A stretch of DNA of 64,000 bases from Cardinalis cardinalis (Eukaryota; Chordata; Aves; Passeriformes; Cardinalidae): NCBI GenBank assembly GCA_014549065.1, contig JACDOX010000004.1, forward strand, positions 12,193,664 through 12,257,663, in the 5' to 3' direction. Within the stretch, counting starts at the first letter, position 1. Each line of letters starts with the position of its first letter. The notes beneath the pieces were generated by a model. It did not search any database. It saw only the letters and a list, made by a program, of their open reading frames with translations, and was not told the DNA's origin. A program made the position numbers and the translations under genes. Below, one piece after another: positions 1 to 13,792 of this stretch.

Positions 1-710
1 TTAAGCTCAGTAAAGCCAGTGGAAGTTCTCTCATTTTTGCTGGTTATGACTACGAAATTGAAGACCTTAACTGAAGCCCTGTTTATTGGAGTGTCTTGCA
101 CTGCACTACAACTCTGTAAAAGGTCATTTCAGAACAAATTAATAGAAGAGTGTTTTTCTTTAAGATGATCTGTCTAGGTGTCAGAGGCAGCCTCAGTGTA
201 GTCCTTAAGCCTCTAAGATTCTGCTTGTTGTCTTTCAGACAGAGTTTGAGCAGCCAGTTTCTTGAGAGGAAACGGATCCAGTCCTAGGATACAGCATGGT
301 CTAAATGAATTGCTGTGCAGAAACCCTTGATTTATAGCTGGAATCCTACATCACCCTTGTGATGGACTGGAACCAGGTACCCAGGCTGGCACTATCAGCT
401 CTTCTGTAGTGGGCTTGCCTACGATGCATCAGCAGGGTCAGCTGCCTGATATCACTGATAAGAAAGGACATTCACTTGCCACAAGTTCACACAGGATTAG
501 GTGATGCCATTAAGTTTTGCTGAAGGGCTCCTGGACTGCACCATGCAAGCTAGTAATTTTGGCAGTGGAACCCAGTGAGAAATTCTTCTCCCTGAAAGAC
601 AAACTGAGAGCGTGATGCAGAAGCCCAAATGCAGGTGTCCAAGTGCCTTTGGAGATCCCTTGGTGTATCCATCTTCTGCTGCAGAAGGGCACTGGTGCTC
701 CACAGGCTCA

Positions 711-734
711 GGAGGTCCCGTGGGAGGTCCCGTG
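711..734. repeat. 12-bp tandem duplication
   Basis: GGAGGTCCCGTG occurs twice back to back. A related phrase, GGAGATCCCTTGGTG, lies about 60 bases to the left, so the unit may have been copied before and decayed. Confidence 0.85.
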
Positions 735-3700
735 GTGTAGCTGCCAGCCCCATTAAGACCTTTTGGCTACTCTAGGCTGTCTCCAATGATGCACCTACTA
801 TGTGCATGTTTATCATCTATAGGCATAGGCCAGCTACATCTGTATGTGACGGGTTGGTTGGCTGGATCCCTTTGAAAGCTGCTGGTCTGTATTGACCAGA
901 GCTGCATTTATCTATTGGACTATAATCATACATCTCTGTGTAAACACATAAATTTAGGTGTTTCTTTACAAACTTGATCCTGCCCCTAATATCCCCGAGC
1001 ATCCATATGTCTGTTGGGAAGGTGTGCTGCAGCACTCCCTCTGATGTGTAAGTGGACATTTCGACCTGACAGCACACAGTATCTCCTGTCTTGAACTTCC
1101 AGAATTGCTACATGAGGCACCTGTGCCAGATGGAGGACATGACTTAGTGTACTCAGAGTAGGCACAATGCCTCCAGAGCTGTGTGGTTTTCTCCTCTGGG
1201 TCATTAAACAGAGACAGAGACTGACATTCTTCTGACGCCTGAGAAGGCTTTAGGGAATTTATGTCCTGAGGTGTCTAACCTGAGCTAATCACACAATGCT
1301 CCTTGTATACTCCAATAGGGAAAATACGAACCTCCAGAGGATAATCCCTGTCATCCTAAAACAGGCATTGTAATATGTAGGCTAAATCACAATATTGTTT
1401 GTTTCTACTGATTATAAAGGAAGCCAAGATCTAGCCAAACTCAGGTTTAGACAGACTTTCAAGCTGTAAATATTGCATGACATGATCCAGTCCCACACGC
1501 TTGAGGTTTTCTGAAAATATTGAATTTTGAGTACACAGCTCCCATAGGAAAAGAGAGAGCATCCAACTGAGCTGGTGGTGAGCATCCCTTTCCCTGGCAT
1601 GAAGAGTATCTGTAATCAGGTCATATCATGTAATACACTTCCAGTGAGAGACTGAGAGGACTCTTGTTTCAGAGTGTCTGTTGCTAGGTATGCAGAACTC
1701 AAGAGTACAAATCTCTTTAGAAAGAGACAGAGCTTTAACCTTCCTGTCACATCCTATTGAATTTCTTATGCATAAGATCAAAACGATAAGGAGATGAACA
1801 AGAAAACTGCCTCCTCCTTGGTCTCTGAATGAACAGCCAGCTTTTGGCTCTCTGATGAACAGACAAGTATGAAAGGCTCTAAGGAGATCATCAGAGCATC
1901 ACACTACCCTGGTGTGTCATTTGCTGTGCTTTATTTCCTCACCTAAACACAGCAGAAGTTGTGCAGAGCCCCTTCTCCATCCATAATGAATAGTAAATAA
2001 TGAATCCCATTCTGCTCTGCTTGGGTTAAAGGGCCTCACTTTAAGGTGATGTAAAGCCCTGGGAATGCAGCCAAGCAGTACCAACACAGACCATCACAAG
2101 TTTGACCCACCTCTGTCAGCTGAAAGTGGAGCATGTACAAGCAGTAACACTTCAGTTGGACTGGACTAGGAGCTCATGCTGTCCCTGGTAGAAATATTGC
2201 CAATAAACTCCTATTTGAAGACCATAGACTCTGCTTGTTCTTTCTTAGCTGAATTTTTATATGACTGTGTGAATTTATGTAGTTGTGATGGTGCAGCGTA
2301 GCTATTTCAAAGATCTAACTGACGTCAAGATTGATGTGATTCATGGGAGTCATAGGACCCCTACCACTGAAAAAATGTCCAGATTAAATGATATGCATTT
2401 GTGCAGTTCTATCGTTTACTTCTCAGCAGATGATTGTGGATTCCATACACTTCATCAAGGATAATCTGAAAGTGCCCAAAGTCATTGATCTTCAACAAAC
2501 TCCTCAGCAGTTAGTTCCAGCCAGAGGCTGGCGCAAGACCAAAGTACACAAATGGGACAACTGCAGGCCCTGACTCTGCCACCACCTGCTTTTCATCCTT
2601 TCTTATATCAGGCTTTTTATATCATCTGTAGAAAATCTATATAAATATTTAAACTAGGGAAGAAATTCATCAGGGAGGCCATTTTTTATTAGGTCACTGA
2701 TGCTCCACTGATGCTACATTTTTAGCTTGTGATTAAGGCAAAGAGGCATAGACTGAGACATAAAAGCAAGAAAACAGACACAACCAGAAACTGAAACCAC
2801 TAACAATGCTGGCTTTCATGTGATTTTTATAACCATTGGGGTTAGTTCACTTAGTTAGACTGTTCTGCACAGTTTTAAAGCACAGGTCCACGTCAGTCCT
2901 GCCTGTAAGTCTTTGATGGCACCTTAAAGCAAGCCTTCCCCATGCCTGCCAATCTCTGTGTGACTTCAGGATGGTCAGGCTGGAGGGAGATCACAACAGA
3001 TTTGAGGAATTCAACTGCTTTGGAGTGATGAAGAGCAAGACATTGTCCACAGTCAGTGATCTGAGACGGGACTGAAGCATGTTATACTTTACACAATGTG
3101 ATCCTCATAGGAAACCCTGTCAGCAGTTTATGTGAATGTGCACAGAATATGCACATATATTCTGGAATGAAAGGAGTGATTTTTTTTCCCCCTACCTATC
3201 TTGTTGCCCCTTTAATATTCCCTATGTCAGATTTCCTTAAATCACCACAATAGCATCATAATGCTATTGTGTTCCTCTATTCTGAAGAAAACATGTTAGT
3301 AGAGCCTTTAAAAGCCTTTCCCTGTTTATCTCTGTGGTGCCATCAGTACATTAAGGGTACTTGCCATACCAACAAAGCATGCAAGGTAGTAAGTATAAAG
3401 AGATTAAATTCTGCTTCTAGTGACACAGGAGAACTAAGAATGGATAGGGATGATCTTTTCCTGATATGACAAATCTGAGTTATGTGTCAACAAATAACAT
3501 AACAAATGTCCACTTCAGGAATCTGATGCAGTGAAGAAAATTATCAGAGTGCAGTGAGCACGTGCCCTCTTGCAGAATTAGCCCGTTTCATTCTGTAACA
3601 TGTGCTGTTACAGCGGGAAGCCACCTGGCAGCTGGAATACGAGCAGCCTTTGACAGGCTCAGGAAAGCCATTGCCAGGCTTTCACACTGCTGTTTGACCA

Positions 3701-4376
3701 GGCTGAATGAACCATCCAAACAGGCTCACTTCTGGCCTGAATGAAGAGATGAGTAAATAAGCACAACAACTTCCTTTTGCATGTGGCAAAGTGGGTCAGC
3801 AAAATATTGCTGGTAATGTGCTAAAATACAGTGAATGCTTTGTGCTTCTTGATTTACTGCTCTGTGTGAACTCTGTATGCTTCCTTATATCATAATTAGG
3901 GGGTTGCTTGCAGCTGTGTTTGGGATGAGTCAATTTTTTAAAAGAAAAAACCCACCTAGGTGAGCTGGCAATTTGGGGAGGAACAAAGGAGTATAAATTA
4001 CATGTTGATCAATAGCATTGTTAAAAATTACTAAAAGCAAAACTCAAAAAGCCAATATTCTCACCATAATTACAGATGAAATCAGAACAGTGGATAAAAC
4101 TGTTAAGATACTTTGTCAAATATTACATTTGTTTCATTAGAGGTCATTACAAAGCAAAACACAAACCAGGACATGGGCAAAAGAGCACTGCCAAATTCAG
4201 ACTCAGCAGGCAGAGCTGAGGACAGGCAAAAAAAGAAAAGGACTGATCCAGGCTAGGGACTGGAAGCAAGGAACAGTTCCCTTGCAGGGTAAATGCAGCT
4301 TGGTCAGGGGAAAGGAGGATTCTTACCAAGAGGCTAAGAATGACTAAACAATATATATTTGTGTCACTACTGTCAT

Positions 4377-4391
4377 AACAACAACAACAAC
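4377..4391. repeat. (AAC)5 simple repeat
   Basis: Five perfect AAC units followed by an A run. Confidence 0.9.
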
Positions 4392-5430
4392 AAAAATCCC
4401 CACACTACAACAAATGTATGGCTAACGAGAAAAGGGGCAATTTTTCTTCTTGGTGTCGACATCAAAAAGGACAAAGCTCCATGGTTATTTCTTAACACCA
4501 TTAAACCCATGGCATTTGCTGGCTTGTGATGTTTGTGGTGGTATTTCCTTGTGGCAGAAAGCTACAAGTTAAGAACAGGAGATACTGTTAACATTGTATG
4601 GAACACAGGAGAGAGAAATATATGATGCATGTTTGTGTTCATTAAATGAATTCTTCAAAGGAAAGTGGATAAAAAATAAAGATTGCCAGCCTTACAAGAG
4701 TAACAATATTGAGTCCTGTGGATGGGTTTTTTGGTTCAAACTCTGACACAAGCAATTCACTCTCCTGCAGATGCTTGCTGTTTCTAGAATGCAATGATCA
4801 TCTCCTGGTTCTGCTTCAGATGAAAACAATGATTCATTTCTGTATTACATTTCTATGAAATTTGTCACCCTCTAACACCACTCATAGCTATCCTTAAGCA
4901 GGGAAATACTTGACAGGTCTGAGTGTGTGCCAGAGTGAAAAAATAAAGCACCTAAACTAATGTAAACATCATGTTAGGCCTAAAAAGATAGAACAGGAAC
5001 AGCCCTTTCCAGCACCATGTGTTTGAGCAGACACAGCAGTGGGATGTGTATCTAACTGTTTTGCTGTGTTCTTTCATTTACATTACAAAGGGATGTTTTT
5101 GGCAGAAAGTCAGTGTAAGCAGCATTCATTATTCCTTTAAGGGGCTTGATAATTCAGTATGGTAATATGCTGCAGGCTGTCAATGCTGTCAACCATCCAC
5201 CAAGAGATAAATTAAACTTTGTTCCAGCATCAGTATTTCTGTACGCAGTCCTGAGATTAAATGAGATTGGAGATCTGACCATGGGGTGAGANCTAGTGAC
5301 ATTTGATATGCTTGTGAGACAACTTCGGGTGAGGTAAAACCACCAGGAACTGAATAAAACATGTGAAAGTAGTCATCATTAGCTCAGGGGGTATGAAAAT
5401 CACAGAAAATGAGAAAAGTGATTCAAGCTA

Positions 5431-5505
5431 ACAGAAAACCCCCAAAACAACACAACAAAACCCACCAAAAACAACAACAAAAAGAACCAAACACAAACCA
5501 ACCCT
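5431..5505. repeat. A/C-rich low-complexity tract
   Basis: A run of A with scattered C (AAAACCCCCAAAACAACAC and similar), almost free of G and T. The open frame through it has a low-complexity Lys/Gln/Asn product and is not evidence of a gene. Confidence 0.8.
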
Positions 5506-6839
5506 CAAGTATATCTTTGAAATCTGACTCAAATATAGAAAGGAGAAGTGGGTTTCTCATGCAGCTTTGGGTGTTTCTAAGTGGTTGCTCAGAGTACCCT
5601 TACAGTCAGGGGCAAAAAAGTGAAACTTTTAGGTACCAAAGCATTTAATCCTTAAGTGGCCATTTAAACTAGGTCTGATTAAGCACCTCTTTCTTTGTCT
5701 ACTTTATAAAGAGAGCACAACTGACTTACCTGCATAAGACACAAACACTGAAGATATCTAAAGTCACCCAAAATTTGCTTAATCTTCAGCACACCTAGAA
5801 ACATTTTAATTTACATGAGCTTATTCAGCTTGGCCGTCTGATNATGACTGAAAAACTGGCTGCTTTAAAAGACTCTTGAAAAGCTCAGTCCTGCCAGGAG
5901 GGAAGGTCCACACTGCAGTGGTGTCACATGGAAATCACAGCATAACTCTCAGCACCCAACGTTTCTGCAATGAAGTAGCTGCTGAGTCTCCACAGATTTG
6001 CTCNATGGGGAATGAAGAAAGGGGGAGACTGCCACAGCAAGAAATCCAGCAGTGTAACCTGACATCAGTATAGGCTGCATTTATATTAGTGTTTTAGCCT
6101 GGATCAGAAGAGAGCAGAGCTTTTAAAGATAAGTTCCCAATTCTTCCCCCCTTCTGGGCTTTGGTTCATACTACTCACTCACACAGTCTCACAGAACATA
6201 AACTTTATTTGGTTTAGATCAAATAAACTGGAAGATGGAGATCAGTGCAATGGGCATTCTGCCCATGGGACCAGATTANGACTATTCTGAAGAAAAAAAA
6301 TCACTAAGTTTAGTAGTATGGGTGTCAGATTCTCAGCACAGACTGTTTTGCTCTTTAGGTCTGCCTCTGGCTTGCACTACTTGCTAATGTATCCCAAAGT
6401 GAAGAGGATCCTGGAAGAGTCCATTGCTCCATTAACCACTGGAGGAATTTAGAAATATGAGACAGCTGATTTCCTGTACTCAAAAGTGAATGAAACAAAT
6501 AACCACCAAATGGACATGGACAGTGAACTAGTCTTCCAAAATTCAGTATTTTAACAAAGGAAAAATCCATTAAATAAAGGCAGAAACAAGTCTGGCACAA
6601 GGAAAAAGATAGTGAATTAACTGAAGATGTAAAATACCTCTTGATTACCTCTATCAGATATGACGAGTAAATTCAAAATACAAACTGGGCTTTTGTTTAC
6701 AGCAGTAGCTTCATGGCTTCATCCAAGCATAAACTGTACTAAACTAACCACAATTTTATTACCTACCAGTTAACTTTTAATGGCTGCCAAAGAACAGGGC
6801 AAACTGCAAAAACAAAGCACCAAGACTGTTTCCAGCACT

Positions 6840-7115
6840 ACTGACCTAGCTGCCTTATCCACAGCCTGCAGGCTGTGCCTGCAGTCAGCACCTGCTCCAA
6901 ATGGAGCCTCATCCATAAGCTACAGCCTCTTCAGGGTTATACTTGCCATGGCACAGACTCATCCATGGTTACTGTCCTTTAGAAGAAACCTTCTCCACTC
7001 CAACACAGCCTTAGCCATGGCTGCAGTCCCTCCAGGGAAGCAGCTGCTCTGTTGTGGGCTATTCCATGGGCACATTTCAGGTGTTCCAGCATGACCTCTA
7101 GCACGGCTACTGATG
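6840..7115 (-). mobile_element. possible decayed LTR fragment
   Basis: The plus strand carries repeated phrases such as CATGGCTGCAGTCCCTCCAG, CTGCTCTGTTGTGGGC and TTCCATGGGCAC. They resemble the degenerate internal units of the LTR at 54118-55181 read on its minus strand. Ends are not recognisable and divergence is high, so this could also be unrelated CT-rich DNA. Confidence 0.4.
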
Positions 7116-7719
7116 TTCAAGGTGTAGCTGCTGTGGCCACCCAGGGGTTGGCTGCCTCGGGGCAGACGTGTGTCACATCCCCAAACATCTGGCTGCTGAG
7201 AAAACAAAATCAGCTTCACAGCCCACATCTGGGTCAGTAGGGATGTTCGAGGAACTGAGTGGTCATTGCAATAAAGCTGGAAATATCTACCACGTAGAAG
7301 GTGCTTCAGTCTCCCTAAAAAGCAGCTGAGGAGAACAAGAACTGCTGCTGGTTCATGGCAGAGTTTTCTAGAGACTGGGAGGCAGTGATGCAAGGGCAAA
7401 CACCAGGCTTGACCTCAGGACAGTGCTTTTATCGTAGGTTTCCCAGGCAAGGAAATACAAAATGACAAACAACACAGAAAGCAGCAGAAGCAGAAAGGAG
7501 ATATTGACTTGCCCTGGAATTCAATGTACAGCAAGAAAGGGAGAAAGTAATGGAGCAGGTAAGGGAGCAAATATGCCATCATCAGAGCTAGGAAGAGCAA
7601 GCACTAGCCTGCCAAGTAACAGCTAAATATCTGTCACAGCTGTAAGCTCAGTCTAGCACACTCTGATCAAATCTGTCATTTTAAACTCCTGAAGCTCCAA
7701 ATCAGGTGCCAAAAAAGAC

Positions 7720-8239
7720 TGTGGTGGGCTGACCCTGGCCAACAGCCAAGCACCCACATAGCTGCTTGCTCACTCCACCACTGCAGAAGGGCAGAGGGAG
7801 AAAACAGGAGGAACGAAATTGAGACAACTCATGAGCTGAGATACAGATTGTTTAAAAGGTAAAGGAAAAAGCCTCACATCAACCAAAGGAAGTTAGTCTG
7901 TCACAACCTGCCATAGGTAGACTGATGCCCATCCATCTCTGAACACTGGCCACCTACAAAGCCACCCCCTGTCCTTTCTTCTTTTTCTACCCACTTTTTG
8001 TCACTAAGCAAGGTGCTGTATGGTGTGGAACATCCCTTTGGCCAATTTGTGTCAGCTGTCCTGGCTGTGTCCCCCACCTCCTCACTGGTGGACAGAGTGG
8101 GAAAAAGAAAACCTTCAGGCTGGGCAAGCACTGCTAATCAATGACCCAGTGAAGTGTCACCAACACAGCCCTAGCCACAAATCTGAAACAAGGTGCCATG
8201 AAAGTGCTAAGCATCAACTCCATCCCAGCCACTGCTCCA
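7720..8239 (-). mobile_element. solo LTR, avian ERVL-like, minus orientation
   Basis: On the plus strand it begins TGTGGTGGGCTGACCCTGG and runs through segments characteristic of a common avian LTR (GGAACATCCCTTTGGCC, GTCAGCTGTCCTGGCTGTG, AACTCCATCCCAGCC) to CTGCTCCA. The family's sense strand is the reverse complement, so the element is minus-oriented, with the U3 start near 8239. At about 520 bp it is near full length for this family. No target duplication could be seen and the right-hand end is accurate to a few bases only. No internal retroviral sequence is attached. Confidence 0.82.
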
Positions 8240-8419
8240 CGTGATCACTACAAGAATTACTTTATGTGACATCTGTGAGTGCCTTCATTGCTTCACCACC
8301 TTTAAGGTCTTTCTCATGCAATCTATTTGGGGAAGTTACAAAATCCTGTATCCTTCCTGTTAACAAACAGACACTTTTATTCTCCGGAGGAAAAAATTCA
8401 TGTTTAGCATCCCTAGTTC

Positions 8420-8608
8420 TTTTAGCATCTTTGTTTAGGCACTGAAACAGGCTGGCCAAGGGAGTGGCTGAGTCACCATCCCTGGAGGTGCAGTTGTGGC
8501 ATTGAGGGACACAGTTTAGTGGTGGACTTGGCAGGGCTAGATTAATGGTTGGATTTGATAATTTTAGAGGCCTTTATCAACTGAAATAATTTTAAGAATT
8601 CTGATTTT
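8420..8608 (+). mobile_element. CR1 LINE 3' fragment
   Basis: The sequence reads like a CR1 3' end in sense: GGCACTGAAACAGGCTGGCC, GAGTCACCATCCCTGGAGGTG, then TTGGATTTGATAATTTTAGAGGC and a terminal AATTCTGAT. CR1 is the dominant non-LTR retrotransposon of birds and inserts with 5' truncation. No reverse transcriptase frame remains. The left edge is approximate. Confidence 0.85.
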
Positions 8609-11600
8609 TAAAAATTGATTTGGCATGTTTCCGTAGTTACATTGGTGTGGGGTTCTTTTTAAAGATAAGTGAACTCTTTCAATCCTTTACAGTTTAATCC
8701 AAATATGTGTTAAAATGGAATTTTCCTGAGTAGGCTACTATGAGTTAAATCCTAGCAAAGCTGCTACTAAAGGAACAAAATATCTTTTACTTTAAAAAAT
8801 ACCCCAAACCCCAGAAAAACAGGCAAACCCAACCAAAAAACCCCCAAAAAACAAAAACAAAAACCCAAACCAAAAAATCCCAAAGAACAACACAGCCTTT
8901 CTGAAGCATATTGGAAAAACATTAGTGGTTTGCCCTGTAAAGCAGGTGTATCAAGGAAAAAATTGTGGAACAACTCCAACTTTATAAAATTGAAACTTTG
9001 TTGCACTGATTTTGTGACATATCATAAAAACACCAGAAAGGCTACATGTAGCATTCTACANGGAACCACAAAAATTTGATTTTTGCATACTCTGTACAAC
9101 ACTAAAGGGACATCATCCAATACATTTCTTAATAACTGATGTTCTTTAAAACCTAAAATTTAAAATCAAACTTTGCAATTTTTGTTCCAAAGTACTTTTC
9201 TCAAATATAATCAGACATTAATACTCTTCTACTTTCTCTGCATGGTAGTAGAGACAGTTCTAGTCCTCTGTGGTAATGTGTTATAATAAGGCTACACATA
9301 CTAAAGTAATAGTGCTTCTTCATTCTTTAACCTTTCCTATTCATTTGAAAAGCCAGTGTACATTAAAATAACCAAGATTTTTTTTACTGAAAGCATTTAT
9401 TTTACCCAAGGGTGGAAACAGATAAAAAAATTAAGTGATGCAACAATTTAGAAAAATCACACAGGTTCAGCTGTGAGCAAAAATTACATCCTTCCTTATG
9501 TCTCCTTTTCATAACAGCAGCATCACTCCCATTCTCCTTGTAAATGAGCCAGTCATTGCTTGCAATAAACTAGCATCCAGAGGCTTCAATCAAGGACTTA
9601 TTGTTCCATGTGCCTGTACAAAGCCATGGCAAGCTGCTTCCCTTACCTTGAGTGANACACTTGGGATCTCAGCTCATGGAGGCACTGCTGCCAGTCACAC
9701 AGCATATGGCAGTACAACAGCACTGCTCACCTGCAAAACTGCTCAGAACTAAGACAAAATGCAACCAAGTGATGTGAAGATTGAACAGAAAGAGCATGGG
9801 AGGGTGGATGAGATGGGTAATGCTGAGAAAGCCATGTGCCTTCACTTTGGTGGGCTGCAAGCAGATGGTGCAGGACTCAGGGGTGGATCACTTGGATTTC
9901 CTAGCCCCNAGGTTTACCTTGGGCTCCCATCAGGCAGAGGTCTGTGAATTACCATCACCCATGCTGTGCAAGGCTACTCCCCTGCAGCACATGCAGTGCA
10001 CATCAGTACCAGAGCCCTGCCCTGAGGGCACAGAGCCTGGCAGTAGAGCTGACCCCTACTTCTCCAGATGCAGGTGGGTTTGTCTGCTGCCTAGCCAGGA
10101 GGTTTGCACCCAAGCTGACACCAGCACAGGCCACAGGAATGCCCACAGCACTGCCCCCTGAGGAGCAGCTCCTGCTGTACCTATTTCCTGCAAAGCTGAG
10201 TCACTGGGTACAAAGTGCAAAGACAGTGTTCAGTTAGATGTGGCCCACCNGATGAGGCATTCCAAACAAGCATCCTGCACTGACAAGCTGTTCAGGTAAA
10301 TGGCAACCTAAAGAATTTAACTGAGAATGTGCTGTGCAGGATCTCTGCCCACTCAGCCCAGCCAGTGAAAATCAGCTTTCTCCCACTCCCATGTCGAGTT
10401 CTTTGTCCCCAGTGCAATGTTAGCTCGGCATGTATCTTGGCTGAGCATCCCTCCAACACTAAGCCATTTTTTCAGCTGCTACTCTTACACCAGCACTTGA
10501 GGTTAGCCAAATGAAGGCTGTACACCATGTTTGCAGGCTCTGATCAGACATCTTCAGTGTTAGCAGGGAAGAGGGCTGTGATTCAGTTGCCTGAGCTCAA
10601 GTGTCTGGTGACATTCACACAAGAACCACACTGCAAATAGGTATCACTAAAAGAATAAAGGAAACCTAACCTTCCTTACATATTACAAATGTCACAAAAC
10701 AGTCCTTTCTTTCTTTATGACAGCACAATGCAGTGTTCACATAGTATGGCTGTATTGAAATGTTCCAAAGTCAGAAAACCTCAAAAATTCAACTGAAGTT
10801 AGACAGTTGCTAAGCTAAGGTTGGCATTATCCTGACCCAGGCTGACTGTATTCCCCAATGCATCTATACCCATCTGCTATTTTCCTTCTGTTGTGCCAAG
10901 ATTATCCATCATTTGGGGCAAGGGAATACCTTTTATTTGGTGTCTGTTCAGGACTAAGGAATAGGTGCTACAAGAATACAAATCATCAGCACCACAGTGC
11001 CTGTGATGATTTATTCTCCCCCCTGGCTTGCCTTGTCTGCAGGAGATCTGAAATCCTTGCATGCTTTTTATGAAGGGGCTTGTGCTTTTTTAACACTTGC
11101 GTCTCCAATGACTGGTGAAAACAATTCAGGATAATCAGTCTATTAGGATTTATGGCTAAACATCACCATACTCAGCAGAAGCAGAACTACTGGTTATTTT
11201 CTTTAGAACAGGGACAGGTGGTGTCAGTTGCTTCTGTTAACCAAAGCCAGTTAAAGGGGTGACAGGTATGTGATTGAGCAAACCAGGGGCAGGTTTTGCT
11301 CATGGCTTGAGCAGGTATGCCAGGACGCAGGCTGAAGCAGTAGAAGAAAGGGGACTTCCACTGCAGAAGCTTTCTGCTGGTATTTGTAATTACATCAGTA
11401 ATTCTGCAAGCAGGAATCTCTCACAAGTCTGTTCTTGCTAAGGAAAGTGCAGTATCTATGGTTACCCAGCAAACAGGGACAGGAGGCAACGCTGAACCGC
11501 TGCTCTGGGCACTGTACACCATTTTTAACATCAAAAGCCTAGTTTTAGCTTTCCAAATAGAACTATGAGAGCAGCCACCCACGTTCCCCATTACAGTGTG

Positions 11601-12817
11601 TTTGCATATATAACTGTGTGGCTATGCATGTGTGGGTATATATATATAGATCTATAGTAGGATGACAGGATGACAAAGAGAACAAAAAAGAAGTCAGCTT
11701 TTAGATCATCATACAACTATGAAATTAGAAACGTACCCATAGACAACAATCTCGCATACTTGGTTAGTCAGCCTAGGGTCAGCACCACAGGACTTTCCCT
11801 GGCAAACTTCTGCCTGCTACAGGGAAGAAATGCTTTCAAGTGTCTTCATTTGCCTCTGATGATTCTGAGGATTGCTCAAGACCTACAGGAAATTCTCTGG
11901 AAAGGAACTATGTCTACATTGTAGCCTTAATGCAACCATTCTAGGAAAGTTTCCTTATTTAGGGTAATGTGCATAAATACTACTGCAGTGTAGAAGCAGC
12001 AATGTGGAACTTAGCATATGCCATGGCCTGCCTTAAAAACTGGGTAAATACTTAAACAACTAGTCCACATTGAATTTCACTTAAAATGGCTTCACATAGT
12101 CATCAAACTCATAAATGGGTGCTTGGGAGAGGGTGGGGATAGTTTAGTGGGCTGCAGCCCTATTCATACAGCAGATTCTCCAGGTGGGGACTCAGACCTG
12201 GCTAGCTACCTTCCTATCTCCAATTGAAATGTCTTAAAACCTTACCTAGCTACCTGCTGGGAGTCTCCTCCTAAGTGGCAGGAGAAGGGCCTGCTTCACC
12301 TCCTTCCNCCCTGCTGTCCCACAGGCAGTCCCCAACACAGCAACAGAAAAAGCACCCTGGACGCTTGAGTTCCTGGGCTGTCCTTCTGTCTGGCTGTGCC
12401 TTAGTGCACACCTGCAGTCTAATCATGGTTTCATCAGCAGACCACACATGTGAACACTCCATGGCTGCAGTGCAAATTAGCCACCTAGGTTTGCTCTTCA
12501 GCCATGAGGAATAATCACGAGGCACCATCATCTCACTTGGCCAAGGCATCTCCTCATCACAAAACCCTTTTTTATTACCAAGCTAGTTGTCTAGACTCCT
12601 TCTGTAGAGTAGCTGAGTGTTTGATCTTTTGTAAAGTTTGGTGAAATTAATCCCATCCCTTACTACATGCAATCTCCTGAAGGTGGAACCAGCTGCTACT
12701 AGTTCATCTCTATGAAAGGACAGTTCATCTCTTCAAAAGGACNACAGGACAAGCTGTGATTGTTTGGTAACAGAGCAGGGCCCTCTGCTCTGACACAAAC
12801 TTCTAGNTGAAACAGTG
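8609..12817. other. unique non-coding DNA
   Basis: No recognisable gene. It includes an A/C-rich tract (8796-8886), a GC-richer patch at about 9600-10240 with overlapping short frames that look accidental, and a small TA repeat near 11638-11650. Confidence 0.6.
8796..8886. repeat. A/C-rich low-complexity tract
   Basis: Repeated AAACCC and AAAAAC phrases with almost no T. On the other strand it gives a meaningless Phe/Gly/Leu frame. Confidence 0.8.
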
Positions 12818-13390
12818 CCACAGAATTCACAGAACTCACAGAATTTCTAGGTTAGAAGAGACCTTAAAGATCATCGAGTCCAACCCATGCCCNAACACNT
12901 CAACTAAACCATGGCACTNAGTGCCACATCCAGTCTTTTTTTTAAACACATCCAGGGATGGTGACTCCACCACCTCCCCAGGCAGACCATTCCAGAATTC
13001 TCTGTAAAAAACTTCTTCCTAATATCCAGCCTATATTTCCCTGGACACAGCTTGAGACTGTGTCCTCTGGTTCTGTCAGNTGCTGCCTGGTGAAAGAGCC
13101 CAACCCCANCTGNGCACAGCCACCTTTCAGGGAGTTGTAGAGAGAGATAAGGTCACTCCTGAGTCTCCTTTTCTCCAGGCTAAACANCCCCAGCTCCCTC
13201 AGTCATTCCTCACNGGGCTTGTGTTCCAAGCCCCTCACCAACCTAGCTGCCCTCCTCTGGATGCACTCAAGCATCTCAGCTTGAGCAAGTCTAACACTTC
13301 TGAGACACTCTGGAGTCCAGACAGGGCTTTTAGATGAGACGAGACTTCTGTGAGACCAGTGTCTTTTTGGAATGGTAACTAAGAACCAGG
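12818..13390 (-). mobile_element. CR1 LINE 3' fragment
   Basis: The plus strand shows a CR1 3' region in reverse: CACAGAATTTCTAGGTTAGA, AAAGATCATCGAGTCCAACC, GGTGACTCCACCACCTCCCC, TTCTCCAGGCTAAACA and TGCCCTCCTCTGGATGCACT. The 3' end is at the left, and the 5'-truncated end lies somewhere in 13300-13390. Short open frames inside it are by-products of CR1. The fragment contains an unusual density of isolated N bases. Confidence 0.92.
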
Positions 13391-13733
13391 AGGACAGCAC
13401 AAAGGAATCTTGGCTAGCACTGGACACCTAATCATGTCTGCCTGAGAACTGAGCTACCTGTGAAGTCAAGGCAGACACAGTCAATAGACCCTGGAGCTTG
13501 ATCCACAACAGACACNATTGTAACCAGAACACCCACACAAGGCTGGTAGGCAGGACACAGGCTTTAACAGAACCTTCTGGAGCAGCAGCTGGAGGCTAGG
13601 CAAGATTTGTAGTAAAAAACTTTGTGTGAGGATCTGAACTGAACCCAGCCAGATATTCTTGTTGCTTCTGTAGGCTAGTACTGGAAAGTCACAGTAATTT
13701 AGAAGAAATTAAATCAGAATCTATATCAAATTT

Positions 13734-13792
13734 CATCCATCCATCCATCCATCCATCCATCCATCCATCCATCCATCCATCCATCCATCCAT
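13734..13792. repeat. (CATC)n microsatellite
   Basis: About 14.75 uninterrupted copies of CATC over 59 bases, between two CR1 fragments. The perfect array suggests ongoing length variation. Confidence 0.97.

Larger units (their letters stand above)
1..6839. other. unique non-coding DNA
   Basis: Apart from the small repeats listed separately, I see no gene, transposon end or RNA here. All open frames are below 90 codons and lack domain character. Confidence 0.6.

Noticed and set aside
6959..7399. 146-codon open frame on the minus strand
   Set aside because: Overlaps the possible LTR remnant; composition is not that of a known protein.
9781..10161. 126-codon open frame on the plus strand
   Set aside because: Three overlapping frames are open here because the patch is GC-richer. 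Cys/Pro/Ser-rich products without motifs, one with an N codon.
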